From: Candidatus Gastranaerophilales bacterium
Lineage (GTDB): Bacteria; Cyanobacteriota; Vampirovibrionia; Gastranaerophilales; Gastranaerophilaceae
Assembly (NCBI GenBank): GCA_944322785.1
Contig: CALUPW010000004.1
Coordinates: 62,001 to 126,000 of the forward strand
Direction: 5' to 3'
DNA length: 64,000 nt
The translations under genes were made by a program, and so were the position numbers. A model generated the notes under the pieces. The model ran no database searches, had not been told where the DNA came from, and saw nothing but the letters and a program-made list of their open reading frames with translations. This document shows positions 34,687-42,164 of the stretch, one piece after another. Positions within the stretch are counted from its first letter, which is position 1, and each line of letters begins with the position of its first letter.

Positions 34687-35195
34687 TGAAGCAAACCCTC
34701 AATGTTATTTATGGTAACTTTTTTATCTTTTAAACTTACATCAGTCACAATTGCTTTTACAAATGGTATTAATGAAATATTTTTGGATTTGGTTTTAACC
34801 GATAACAAATCATTTGCGCCATTGTTGGAGACTCCGACTATAAATCCGAGTTTATTTCCGTCTTTGTCAACAACATCAAGCCCTACAAGTTCATCAATTA
34901 AAAACTCATCTTCATCAAGGGCATCCCGGATAACGTTTTCCTCAACAAACAGCAGAGCACCTTTATATTCAATCAATTCATCAATTGAATTTATTCCTTC
35001 AAACTTTACGATTGCAAAATTCTTATGAATTCTGATATTTTTTATTTTTAAAGGTAAATATTCCTCTTTATTTTTTATATAAACTTCTTTTAAGCCGCAG
35101 AAAAAATCCTGCTGGTTTTTAGAAAAACCAACTTTTGCTTCACCTTGAATACCATGAAAGTTTAAAATCTTTCCGACGGAAATGAATTTGTTCAT
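34683..35195 (-). CDS. rimM: Ribosome maturation factor RimM
   Basis: 170 residues: ISVGKILNFHGIQGEAKVGF at the N-terminus (RimM barrel), then a PRC barrel with LIDELVGLDVVDKDGNKLG and IPFVKAIVTDVSL. It assists 30S head maturation. It overlaps trmD (4 nt) and the upstream zinc-ribbon gene (4 nt), so the three genes are translationally coupled. rpsP and rplS, often linked to this pair, are absent. Confidence 0.95.
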   Translation of the reverse strand: MNKFISVGKILNFHGIQGEAKVGFSKNQQDFFCGLKEVYIKNKEEYLPLKIKNIRIHKNFAIVKFEGINSIDELIEYKGALLFVEENVIRDALDEDEFLIDELVGLDVVDKDGNKLGFIVGVSNNGANDLLSVKTKSKNISLIPFVKAIVTDVSLKDKKVTINNIEGLLQ

Positions 35196-36193
35196 GAGTC
35201 TGCAGCTTCTTCAGCTTTTTTAGGTTTTCTGCCGCGTTTCGGTTTTTCTTCTTCACTTATTTCAGAAATTTGTTCCGCCGGCTGTTCTGAAACAGTTTCA
35301 TCCGGTTTCTTTTTAAATTCTTCCGGCGCATCGGCTCTATCCTGATTCCAGCGCTGTAATCCCATTTGAGAACGAATAAGTCCGATTCCAACGTGAACAC
35401 GCCATTCATCCATTTTAAGCTGTGCCGCAATAATTTTGTGGCATCCGATAGGCGGAAGCGGCAACAGTGGCTCGTAAAGATTTTTTATTGCAAAAAGCTG
35501 ATCCGGTGAAATTGCAAGTTTACGTTTCGGGAACGGCAGCTTCGGAAGCATAAGTTTTTGGCGGACAAGATTGATTCCGAAAAATACTTTTCTCGGCTCA
35601 AGACCGATTTTTTCACCGATTACTTCATGCGCATCCGGATTCGGAAGCGGAAGCATAGCTTTATAGAGCAATTCTATTTGTTCCAGCTGTTCTTTACTTA
35701 CTAATAATTGTTTTGGAGCTTTTGGTTTCCCTGGACGTTTATTAAACCTGTTTTGCTGCGGACGGCGTTGGTTAAAACCGCCTCTGTTATAACCGCCCTG
35801 CTGCGGTCTTTGATTATAACCGCCACGCCGGTTATCACGGTTGTAACCTCCTTGAGGATTTCTGTTGTACCCGCCCTGACGGTTGTTATCTCGTCTGTAA
35901 CCGCCCTGTTGATTATTGTAACTGCGTTGCTGCGGGCGTCTGTAATTGTTTTGATTTTCACTTCCGCCGCTTGAATAACTGCTGTAAAACTGCGGTTTAT
36001 CTTCGGTACTGTAACTTCTTAAAACTTCCGCTTCCGCATTTTGTGCAGATACTGCCTGAGTTTCACCGGCGGCATCAGCTGAAGGATTAATCATCATCTT
36101 TTTATCCGGATACAAACAGTCCGGACAAATTACTCTTTTGGGGTTTTTCGTTTCAAATTCACGACCGCACTTAACGCACTTGTTTACATACAT
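35192..36193 (-). CDS. Zinc-ribbon, QGGYNR-repeat, AT-hook-like protein
   Basis: 333 residues. An N-terminal CVKCGREF...CPDC zinc ribbon (about 7-26), then an Arg/Gly/Asn/Gln/Tyr-rich repeat segment (about 80-155, many QGGYNR units) resembling RGG RNA-binding tails. Two related helical modules follow (about 160-215 and 220-280; each has LLPLPNPDAHEVIGEKI- or LLPLPPIGCHKIIAAQL-like sequence), and an acidic/basic tail has the AT-hook-like KPKRGRKPKK. Its coupling to rimM and trmD suggests ribosome or tRNA maturation. I do not recognise the family. AGAGG before the ATG. Confidence 0.7.
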   Translation of the reverse strand: MYVNKCVKCGREFETKNPKRVICPDCLYPDKKMMINPSADAAGETQAVSAQNAEAEVLRSYSTEDKPQFYSSYSSGGSENQNNYRRPQQRSYNNQQGGYRRDNNRQGGYNRNPQGGYNRDNRRGGYNQRPQQGGYNRGGFNQRRPQQNRFNKRPGKPKAPKQLLVSKEQLEQIELLYKAMLPLPNPDAHEVIGEKIGLEPRKVFFGINLVRQKLMLPKLPFPKRKLAISPDQLFAIKNLYEPLLPLPPIGCHKIIAAQLKMDEWRVHVGIGLIRSQMGLQRWNQDRADAPEEFKKKPDETVSEQPAEQISEISEEEKPKRGRKPKKAEEAADS

Positions 36194-36335
36194 ATTGAAA
36201 GCCTCTTAATTAAAAAAAATAATTGCATAATAAAAGTTGATTTAAAAAATTAATTACTCCTCGGTAATAATATAAATATCAATATACTAATATAATTATA
36301 TTAACATAAACGTAAAATATTTGCAAGTGGGGAAT

Positions 36336-36773
36336 TTACTTTTCGACTAAAAACGTTACAGGGCCGTCATTTATTAGCGAAACCTCCATCATGGCACGAA
36401 ATTTGCCGGTTTTTACATTTGTTCCGGAGCTTGAAATACAATTTACAAAATCTTCATATAAAACAGCCGCATTCTCCGGCGCTGCGGCACCGTCAAAACT
36501 CGGTCTGGTACCTTTTTTGCAATCCGCACATAACGTAAATTGCGACACAACAAGGATTTCGCCTTTTACATCTTTAATGGACAAATTCATTTTCTCGTTT
36601 TCATCTTCAAAAATTCTTAAATTCAAAAGTTTCTGAGCCAGTTTTTCGCTATTTTGCGGGGTATCATCTTTTGTTACTCCAAGAAAAACCAGCATACCGG
36701 CGCCTATTTGAGAATAAAGTTGTCCGTCAATTGAAACAGAGGCTTTTTTAACTCTTTGAATCAGTGCTTTCAT
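36336..36773 (-). CDS. dtd: D-aminoacyl-tRNA deacylase
   Basis: 145 residues. MKALIQRVKKASVSIDGQL at the start, VVSQFTLCADCKKGTRPSFDGAA (Ser-Gln motif), and VKTGKFRAMMEVSLINDGPVTF (the NxGP-type motif reads NDGPVT). It removes D-amino acids from tRNA. ATG 36773 lies inside the upstream small AbrB-like gene, 26 nt before its stop, so translation is probably coupled; its own SD is weak. Confidence 0.93.
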   Translation of the reverse strand: MKALIQRVKKASVSIDGQLYSQIGAGMLVFLGVTKDDTPQNSEKLAQKLLNLRIFEDENEKMNLSIKDVKGEILVVSQFTLCADCKKGTRPSFDGAAAPENAAVLYEDFVNCISSSGTNVKTGKFRAMMEVSLINDGPVTFLVEK

Positions 36774-36924
36774 TGTGTTTTTCAACCTTTTTAACTTTCA
36801 AAATATCATTTTCTATCTGCATTTCTATCGTATCATTTTCCGGATCAATTTTCAGAAGTTCTATTATAACCTTAGGCAGAAAAAGCGACCATCCGTTGCC
36901 TGCTCTGAATAATTTTCTTTCCAT
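36748..36924 (-). CDS. Small SpoVT-AbrB-like protein overlapping dtd
   Basis: 58 residues, read from the sequence. RAGNGWSLFLPKVIIELLKI and ENDTIEMQIENDILKVKKVE match the swapped-hairpin AbrB/MazE pattern (basic-Gly, Pro-Lys, then acidic turn). Such proteins bind DNA as dimers and are often antitoxins or transition regulators. ATG 36924 has GAGG 4 nt upstream. The last 26 nt overlap the dtd start in another frame. There is no toxin gene beside it, so a plain regulator or a translational coupler are both possible. Confidence 0.72.
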   Translation of the reverse strand: MERKLFRAGNGWSLFLPKVIIELLKIDPENDTIEMQIENDILKVKKVEKHNESTDSKS

Positions 36925-36963
36925 ATTACCTCATTAAAGTTTTAACTCGTTTATAACATGTAC

Positions 36964-36992
36964 TTTACAAAACAAATAAAATAAGGTATATT
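36964..36992 (+). promoter_or_regulatory. Sigma-70-type promoter for second pilin gene
   Basis: TTTACA (36964-36969), 17-nt spacer, TATATT (36987-36992). TSS about 37000, a 40-nt leader. It has the same spacing and -10 as the first pilin promoter. Confidence 0.6.
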
Positions 36993-37039
36993 TTAATTAG
37001 TTTATAACATATTACTAATATATTTATACTAGAGGTAAA

Positions 37040-37696
37040 ATGAAAAAAGGATTTACACTAGCTGAAGTTTTGATTACACTTGGCATAATTGGAATTGTAG
37101 CAGCCATGACCCTGCCTACAGTTATTAACGATTCAACAGAACGAGAAACTGTAGCTAAAGTAAAAAAATTCTATTCAGTGATGAATCAGGCATTGCTGAT
37201 GGCAATAAGTAAACACGGTTATGTAGATGAATGGACTTTCTGCGCAGAAAAAAAAGCTGAATGTGCTGCACAATTTGTAGAAAACATTAAACCTGAATTG
37301 AAATTAGCAAGAGATTGCGCAGATGAAATTAACTGCGCAGGAGCAGCAGAGCAATATAAAACACTTGACGGTAACGATTATTCAGTAGACTATAAGACTT
37401 CTTCGTATTTTTATAAAATGATCTTAATTGATGGGAGTTATTTATGGATAAGAAATAACTACTCAACAACCTGTGCAAATAGTGATAGCGGTACTGATAA
37501 TGTATGCGGACTGATTTGGATTGATACAAACGGCTCTAAAAAGCCTAATAAACTTGGAATTGATGTATTTATCTTTTTTATAATGAAAGATAGGGTAATA
37601 GCACACCCGAAAGATGATTGTAAGAAAGGAAAGACTGGCTGGAGGTGTTCAGCTTATATTTTGCAGCATGACAATATGAAATATCCGGCAAACTAA
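37040..37696 (+). CDS. Type IV pilin-like (pseudopilin) protein
   Basis: 218 residues. A canonical short leader MKKG, then FTLAEVLITLGIIGIVAAMT (cleavage between G4 and F5, E5 of the mature protein). The globular part has about eight Cys (FCAEKKAEC, DCADEINC, TTCANSD, VCGL, DCKKGKTGWRC) that can form disulfides, and ends PAN. Together with the protein at 70-828 it shares a MPKxx-like helix, ATVIN/ERLKKFYSVMxxA region, and KPNxxGxDxFxFxI near the C-terminus (KPNQVGRDIFVFDI versus KPNKLGIDVFIFFI), so they are paralogues. A substrate of PilD. AGAGG precedes the ATG. Its TAA overlaps the convergent rlmN stop. Confidence 0.88.
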   Translation: MKKGFTLAEVLITLGIIGIVAAMTLPTVINDSTERETVAKVKKFYSVMNQALLMAISKHGYVDEWTFCAEKKAECAAQFVENIKPELKLARDCADEINCAGAAEQYKTLDGNDYSVDYKTSSYFYKMILIDGSYLWIRNNYSTTCANSDSGTDNVCGLIWIDTNGSKKPNKLGIDVFIFFIMKDRVIAHPKDDCKKGKTGWRCSAYILQHDNMKYPAN

Positions 37697-38715
37697 TTTA
37701 TTTTACCGCGAAGCTGTCCGCATGCCGCATCTATATCAGCACCCCTTTCAAGGCGGACTGTTACTTTTTTGCCGGAATGCTCCAGCAGATATTTAAATTT
37801 TTGAATTGTGTTGTTTGAAGGTTTTTGGTAATCATTTTGCTCTGTAGGATTGTACGGAATAAGATTTATGTTGCATTTAATATCCGAAAGATACTCAGCA
37901 AGCTCTTTTGCAGACTCCGGCGAATCATTTAAACCTTTGATTAGCAAATATTCAATTGTAATCCGCCGCCCTGTTTTTTCAACGTACTTTTTGAGTGCAA
38001 GCTTTAATTCCTTCATATCATATTTATTTTCAACCGGCATAAGTTTTTTGCGGATTTCATGATTCGGGGCATGAAGCGAAATTGCAAGTGTTGACTGCAT
38101 ATCGTTTTCGGCAAGTTCATAAATTTTTGGAACAATACCGCTCGTTGAAACAGTAAGCCGGCGTGCTCCTATTTGAAAATTTTCATTAAATATTTCCATT
38201 GCTTTTAATACGTTTTCAAGATTTAAAAGCGGCTCCCCCTGTCCCATAAAAACAATATTTGTTACTTTTAACCCGGTATCTCTCTGGATTGTCAGAACCT
38301 GTTCTATAATTTCTTTATATGAAAGATTTCTTATAAATCCCCGTTTCCCTGTTGCACAAAAAGAACAGTTGACGGCACATCCGATTTGGGAACTTACACA
38401 GGCGGTCAAATTAGCACGATTGTCAAACCGCATCAAAACAGTTTCTACACATTCACCGTCGGGATATTCTATTAAATATTTTATTGTACCGTCTGAACTT
38501 ACCTGTTTAACTTTAATTTTTATATCTGTTACCACAGCGATTTTTTTGAGTTCTTCACGGAATTTTACGGACAAATCCGTCATTTCATCAATACTTTTTA
38601 CGGATTTTAAGTAAATCCAATTGTGAATCTGGCGTGCACGGAATTTTGAAGCATGAAGTTCATCTGTTATTTTTTCTATTTCAGCAAGGCTTAATCCTGA
38701 GAGTATTTTCATCAT
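37693..38715 (-). CDS. rlmN: Dual-specificity 23S rRNA/tRNA adenine-C2 methyltransferase
   Basis: 340 residues. Radical-SAM CxxxCxxC (CAVNCSFCATG, about 113-123), GQGEPLLN, and the C-terminal LLEHSGKKVTVRLERGADIDAACGQL with the second catalytic Cys. It makes m2A2503 in 23S rRNA and m2A37 in tRNA. AAGGA precedes two adjacent ATGs; the second (38712) has the better spacing. Converges with the pilin gene, the two stops overlapping. Confidence 0.95.
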   Translation of the reverse strand: MMKILSGLSLAEIEKITDELHASKFRARQIHNWIYLKSVKSIDEMTDLSVKFREELKKIAVVTDIKIKVKQVSSDGTIKYLIEYPDGECVETVLMRFDNRANLTACVSSQIGCAVNCSFCATGKRGFIRNLSYKEIIEQVLTIQRDTGLKVTNIVFMGQGEPLLNLENVLKAMEIFNENFQIGARRLTVSTSGIVPKIYELAENDMQSTLAISLHAPNHEIRKKLMPVENKYDMKELKLALKKYVEKTGRRITIEYLLIKGLNDSPESAKELAEYLSDIKCNINLIPYNPTEQNDYQKPSNNTIQKFKYLLEHSGKKVTVRLERGADIDAACGQLRGKIN

Positions 38716-38726
38716 TTAATCCTTTT

Positions 38727-39398
38727 TCATACCGGAATTTTTTCTTTATAATATTCCACAATTTCAATCATAGCATGAAGAAGAAGCGTCATTTGTTCAT
38801 TTTCATTTTTCCACTCACAAAAACCGCAAACAGACGGAAGAAGTGTCAATGGATTGTCAGGAAAATCACGGCATATTTGAGGTCGATTTTCATAATCAGA
38901 ACATTTCTTATCTGCTGTTAATTTCGGACAATGGTAAAAATAAACATCATCTTCTTTATTTTGCTCTAACAGTGCAATATATTCAGGATAAACTTTTCGA
39001 GCTTCCTCTTTTGTTTTGTACGGCACAAATATGCTTAAAAACTGTTTTGCGAAATTGTCACCGTTTTCAGCACGGGATTTTAATTCATCCGGAGAAAACT
39101 CGCTGCAAGCCAAGTTACAGCATGTTGCACAGCAATTACAATGATAATTTTTACGTTCGGCAAGTATTTCATTAAACTTTAAATAAATATCTTTTGAAAT
39201 ATCATTTTCCAGCATATTTAAAACATCGGTCTGCCACTTTCTGCCGGAACTTTCTGTCGGAAATTCAGAAAAAATATCGCCTTCAACACCAGAAGGTTTT
39301 ATTTCATCAATTCGTTTTTGAAGTTCGTTTACGGAATACTTAAAAACTTCCCGAAATTTGGCACGCTGATTATCAAGTATGGAATTTAAATCTTTCAT
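38727..39398 (-). CDS. YkgJ-family cysteine-cluster protein (second copy)
   Basis: 223 residues. An N-terminal helical segment (about 1-75) is absent from the other copy. Then the cluster CNCCATCCNLAC, FYHCPKL, KKCSDYENRPQICRDFPDNP and SVCGFCEW, likely metal ligands. Similar to 31519-32100, including FLSIFVPY and an ICRxF/CRHC metal segment. Function unknown. Close upstream of rlmN (11 nt), so probably co-transcribed with it. Confidence 0.78.
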   Translation of the reverse strand: MKDLNSILDNQRAKFREVFKYSVNELQKRIDEIKPSGVEGDIFSEFPTESSGRKWQTDVLNMLENDISKDIYLKFNEILAERKNYHCNCCATCCNLACSEFSPDELKSRAENGDNFAKQFLSIFVPYKTKEEARKVYPEYIALLEQNKEDDVYFYHCPKLTADKKCSDYENRPQICRDFPDNPLTLLPSVCGFCEWKNENEQMTLLLHAMIEIVEYYKEKIPV

Positions 39399-39427
39399 AC
39401 CAGAATAATAGCATAAATACCGCTAAG

Positions 39428-40510
39428 TTACTCATCTCCGTAAAGTGCTTTATAGGTATAACCTAATTTTGCATCAAATTCATTTTGATTCGGGTCATCC
39501 AGAAAAACTGCATTTTTTATATTGGAATTTGTGTCAATTGACCCGTTGCATTTATTTCCGTCAAAATCTAAGGCATAATAGAATGCTGACATTTCTTTTT
39601 GTGAAATTTTGCCGTCACCGTCAATATCCATTCTTGCAAATAAATTATTATTTGATGTTTCCAGAAATTTTGCATCTTGCTCTGATAAACCGACTGTTTG
39701 CCATTTTATAAAGGCTTCTTTGCTGATATTTTCGCTTCCGTCACCGTAATTTGACGAAATAAATTGAGTCATTGAACCGCCGAGTTTTTTATACCCATCG
39801 CTTAAGGCTTGATTTATCTTCTTTATATCTTCGGAAGATTTATTCGGTTTTGCCATTAATGCTTCTATTTCATCCGAAATTACAGAAACTTTTACATCTT
39901 CACCCTTATTCATTTTATTGAAAAGTTCGTTTGCCCTTTTGCCGGTTTTCAAATCACCTTGTAAAGGAGTTTCCGAAACTATATTAGCTTCGCTTGCACT
40001 TGATGCAAAAGTTGGAGTTTGTGGTTGTTTTACCGGAGATTTAGCTTTGCTTTGAAAAATTCCGCCGGCAAATAAGGGTTTTATAGGTGATGGTTTTAAT
40101 TCTTCAAGAACAGGCTCGTTATTTAAAGTTTCTACCTGTGAAGCTCGAACATCTGAAGAATTTTTTGTCTGCTGAGTGTTTTTTGAAGTTTTAACTTCTG
40201 CAGCATTACCGGTCAATAATTGTTTTATCTTACTCCAAATACCGTCTTCAATCTGTATTTTCTGACCTGTATGAACAAGAAAATTTGTATCATAACTTGA
40301 TTTATCACCTATTTTATCAACGTTGTTTGTTCCGCTGAAAAGCGTTGACCTGTTATTATTCAAATTCTGAATATTATTTTGATCGACAAGAGTCATGACC
40401 TGCTGCCAGATTGACAAATCAATTTTTTTACAATCAGCTTTCGACAGGCCCAAATTTGATGCGATAGCCTGCGTTATACCTTGTCCTTGCTGTATTGTAA
40501 TATCTGCCAT
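39428..40510 (-). CDS. EF-hand calcium-binding protein
   Basis: 360 residues. N-terminal helical segment (IQQGQGITQAIASNLGL, about 6-22), a long Ser/Thr/Lys/Pro-rich disordered region (about 85-175), then a C-terminal domain with a canonical EF-hand loop DIDGDGKISQKE (about 290-302) and a second acidic segment (DFDGNKCNGSIDTNSN, about 310-326) that looks like a degenerate loop. No signal peptide. It probably binds Ca2+ for structure or surface attachment; family not recognised. Ribosome site GAGG 6 nt from the ATG. Confidence 0.7.
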   Translation of the reverse strand: MADITIQQGQGITQAIASNLGLSKADCKKIDLSIWQQVMTLVDQNNIQNLNNNRSTLFSGTNNVDKIGDKSSYDTNFLVHTGQKIQIEDGIWSKIKQLLTGNAAEVKTSKNTQQTKNSSDVRASQVETLNNEPVLEELKPSPIKPLFAGGIFQSKAKSPVKQPQTPTFASSASEANIVSETPLQGDLKTGKRANELFNKMNKGEDVKVSVISDEIEALMAKPNKSSEDIKKINQALSDGYKKLGGSMTQFISSNYGDGSENISKEAFIKWQTVGLSEQDAKFLETSNNNLFARMDIDGDGKISQKEMSAFYYALDFDGNKCNGSIDTNSNIKNAVFLDDPNQNEFDAKLGYTYKALYGDE

Positions 40511-40606
40511 AAATAGCCTCAGGGTTATATATCATATATATAAAGTATATAGCCCTGATAAAATTTACGTTATTTTACATTTTCTTTACAAAAATTTATA
40601 ATTATA

Positions 40607-41614
40607 TTAATTTGTAATATCCCAGCGTCCGCAGGTACCGCCCCAGCGGGCAATTATATTACCTTTGATATCCTTAATCTTTTCAACATGCTGGATTTCG
40701 TCGTTGCCCTCAATTATTGTAATTACTTCGCAATTATTTGAACATCCGTTACATTCACAGGTAATTGAATGGAAATGCATTTCACCTACTTCCCAACCCT
40801 TGAATTTTGTTTGAGCTTCGGTATATTGATGATTTTCCATTGCAAGAAGGGCAGCACCTATAGCACCCATTGTCTGATGATTTTCCGGAACTATAACTTT
40901 ATGCCCTAATGCTTCTTCAAATGCTTTTACCATGCCGGAGTTTGTCGCAACACCACCTTGAAATGAAAATACGGGCAACAATTCTTTACCCAGTGCAAGG
41001 TTGGAAAGGTAATTACGAACAAGCGCCTGACAAAGTCCATACAACAAATCTTCAACAGGATACCCTAACTGCTGTTTGTGTATAAGATCGCTTTCCGCAA
41101 ACACACCGCAACGTCCGGCTATACGTGCAGGATTTGTTGATTTTAAGGCTGTTTCACCGAATTTTTCAATCGGCACATTCAGTCTGTTTGCCTGCTGGTC
41201 AAGGAAACTTCCGGTACCTGCCGCACAAACCGTGTTCATAGCGAAATCCGTTACAATACCGTCCCGTAAAATAATAATTTTGCTATCCTGTCCGCCTATT
41301 TCAAGAATAGTCTGAACTCCGGGGACATTAATGCTTGCTGCAACCGCATGCGCCGTGATTTCATTTTTTATAATATCCGCACCCACAAGCGCACCTGCAA
41401 GGTTCCGTCCTGAACCGGTTGTTCCGACACCCATAACATTATAATCAGTTAATTTTTTGGAATAAAGTTCATTTAAACCTTTTTGAACAGCCATAACAGG
41501 TTTTCCTGCCGTTCTGAGCATATAGCTGTCTACATATTTTCCTTTTTCGTCAACAAGTGCCAACTTTGTCGTAACTGATCCTACGTCTATCCCTAAATAT
41601 ACTGTCAAACTCAT
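40607..41614 (-). CDS. 2-hydroxyacyl-CoA dehydratase activator-like ATPase (HgdC/BadF family)
   Basis: 335 residues. ASKHA-fold with YLGIDVGSVTTKLAL (phosphate loop), VGTTGSGRNLAGALVGAD and QDSKIIILRDG. The [4Fe-4S] cluster Cys are in MNTVCAAGTGSFLDQQ and AGRCGVFAESDLIH, as in HgdC. The C-terminus adds a Cys-rich tail (CECNGCSNNCEV). These activators send electrons, with ATP, to dehydratases or benzoyl-CoA-type reductases. No dehydratase subunit is in this window, so its partner is unknown; it may activate a large fused DUF2229-type protein elsewhere. A ferredoxin such as that at 15578 would be the electron source; that is inferred. Confidence 0.85.
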   Translation of the reverse strand: MSLTVYLGIDVGSVTTKLALVDEKGKYVDSYMLRTAGKPVMAVQKGLNELYSKKLTDYNVMGVGTTGSGRNLAGALVGADIIKNEITAHAVAASINVPGVQTILEIGGQDSKIIILRDGIVTDFAMNTVCAAGTGSFLDQQANRLNVPIEKFGETALKSTNPARIAGRCGVFAESDLIHKQQLGYPVEDLLYGLCQALVRNYLSNLALGKELLPVFSFQGGVATNSGMVKAFEEALGHKVIVPENHQTMGAIGAALLAMENHQYTEAQTKFKGWEVGEMHFHSITCECNGCSNNCEVITIIEGNDEIQHVEKIKDIKGNIIARWGGTCGRWDITN

Positions 41615-41742
41615 AATTACTTCCTTACATGTTTTTGCCGAGGGTATTTTTATATAAAAAATATACGGCTTTTGCTAAATCTTTATAATAAGTTTAGCAT
41701 AAAAAAATATTATAAACACAAATGTATAAAAACTTTTATATA

Positions 41743-42021
41743 CTATAAATTTTCGTTCAAAAGTTTGATATACTGAGCCTTTGTCTCCTCTAAATGCGCC
41801 TCCAGCATTTTTAAATGTTCAACAGCAATTTTACTGTGTTCATCTACATCTGCTTTAAACTGCTCAAGCGTCCCTTTCTGAGCATCATCCTCAAAAGCTC
41901 TGTGTTCTAGTAAATTTTTAACAGTATCAGATAATTTTTGACGCTCTTTTTTTATTTCATCCAGATGATTTTCCAGATGCTTTAACATAATCTCAGCATC
42001 AGTTTTTGTCAGTTTTTCCAT
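41743..42021 (-). CDS. Small coiled-coil protein
   Basis: 92 residues, Lys/Glu/Leu-rich with heptad pattern throughout, no motif. GAGGG lies 10 nt before the ATG. A strong hairpin (42093-42132) separates it from hppA upstream. Function unknown; the name would be a guess. Confidence 0.5.
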   Translation of the reverse strand: MEKLTKTDAEIMLKHLENHLDEIKKERQKLSDTVKNLLEHRAFEDDAQKGTLEQFKADVDEHSKIAVEHLKMLEAHLEETKAQYIKLLNENL

Positions 42022-42092
42022 TGTTATTTTACCCTCTTAGTTTTCCGGCACGTTTTTTTTATTTGGCATAAAATTCAAACTCTTTAATATTT

Positions 42093-42132
42093 ATAAGAGC
42101 TGCGCCGGAACATTAGTTCCGGCGCCTCTTAT
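42093..42132. terminator. Strong hairpin after hppA
   Basis: ATAAGAG-(CT)-GCGCCGGAAC, loop ATTA, GTTCCGGCGC-CTCTTAT: 17 bp with a 2-nt bulge. Only a weak U-rich tail on the minus strand (TCTTATAAATATT), so it may stop hppA transcription only partly or protect its 3' end. Confidence 0.55.
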
Positions 42133-42164
42133 ATGAGATAATACTCATTTCCCTATTTTGCTCT

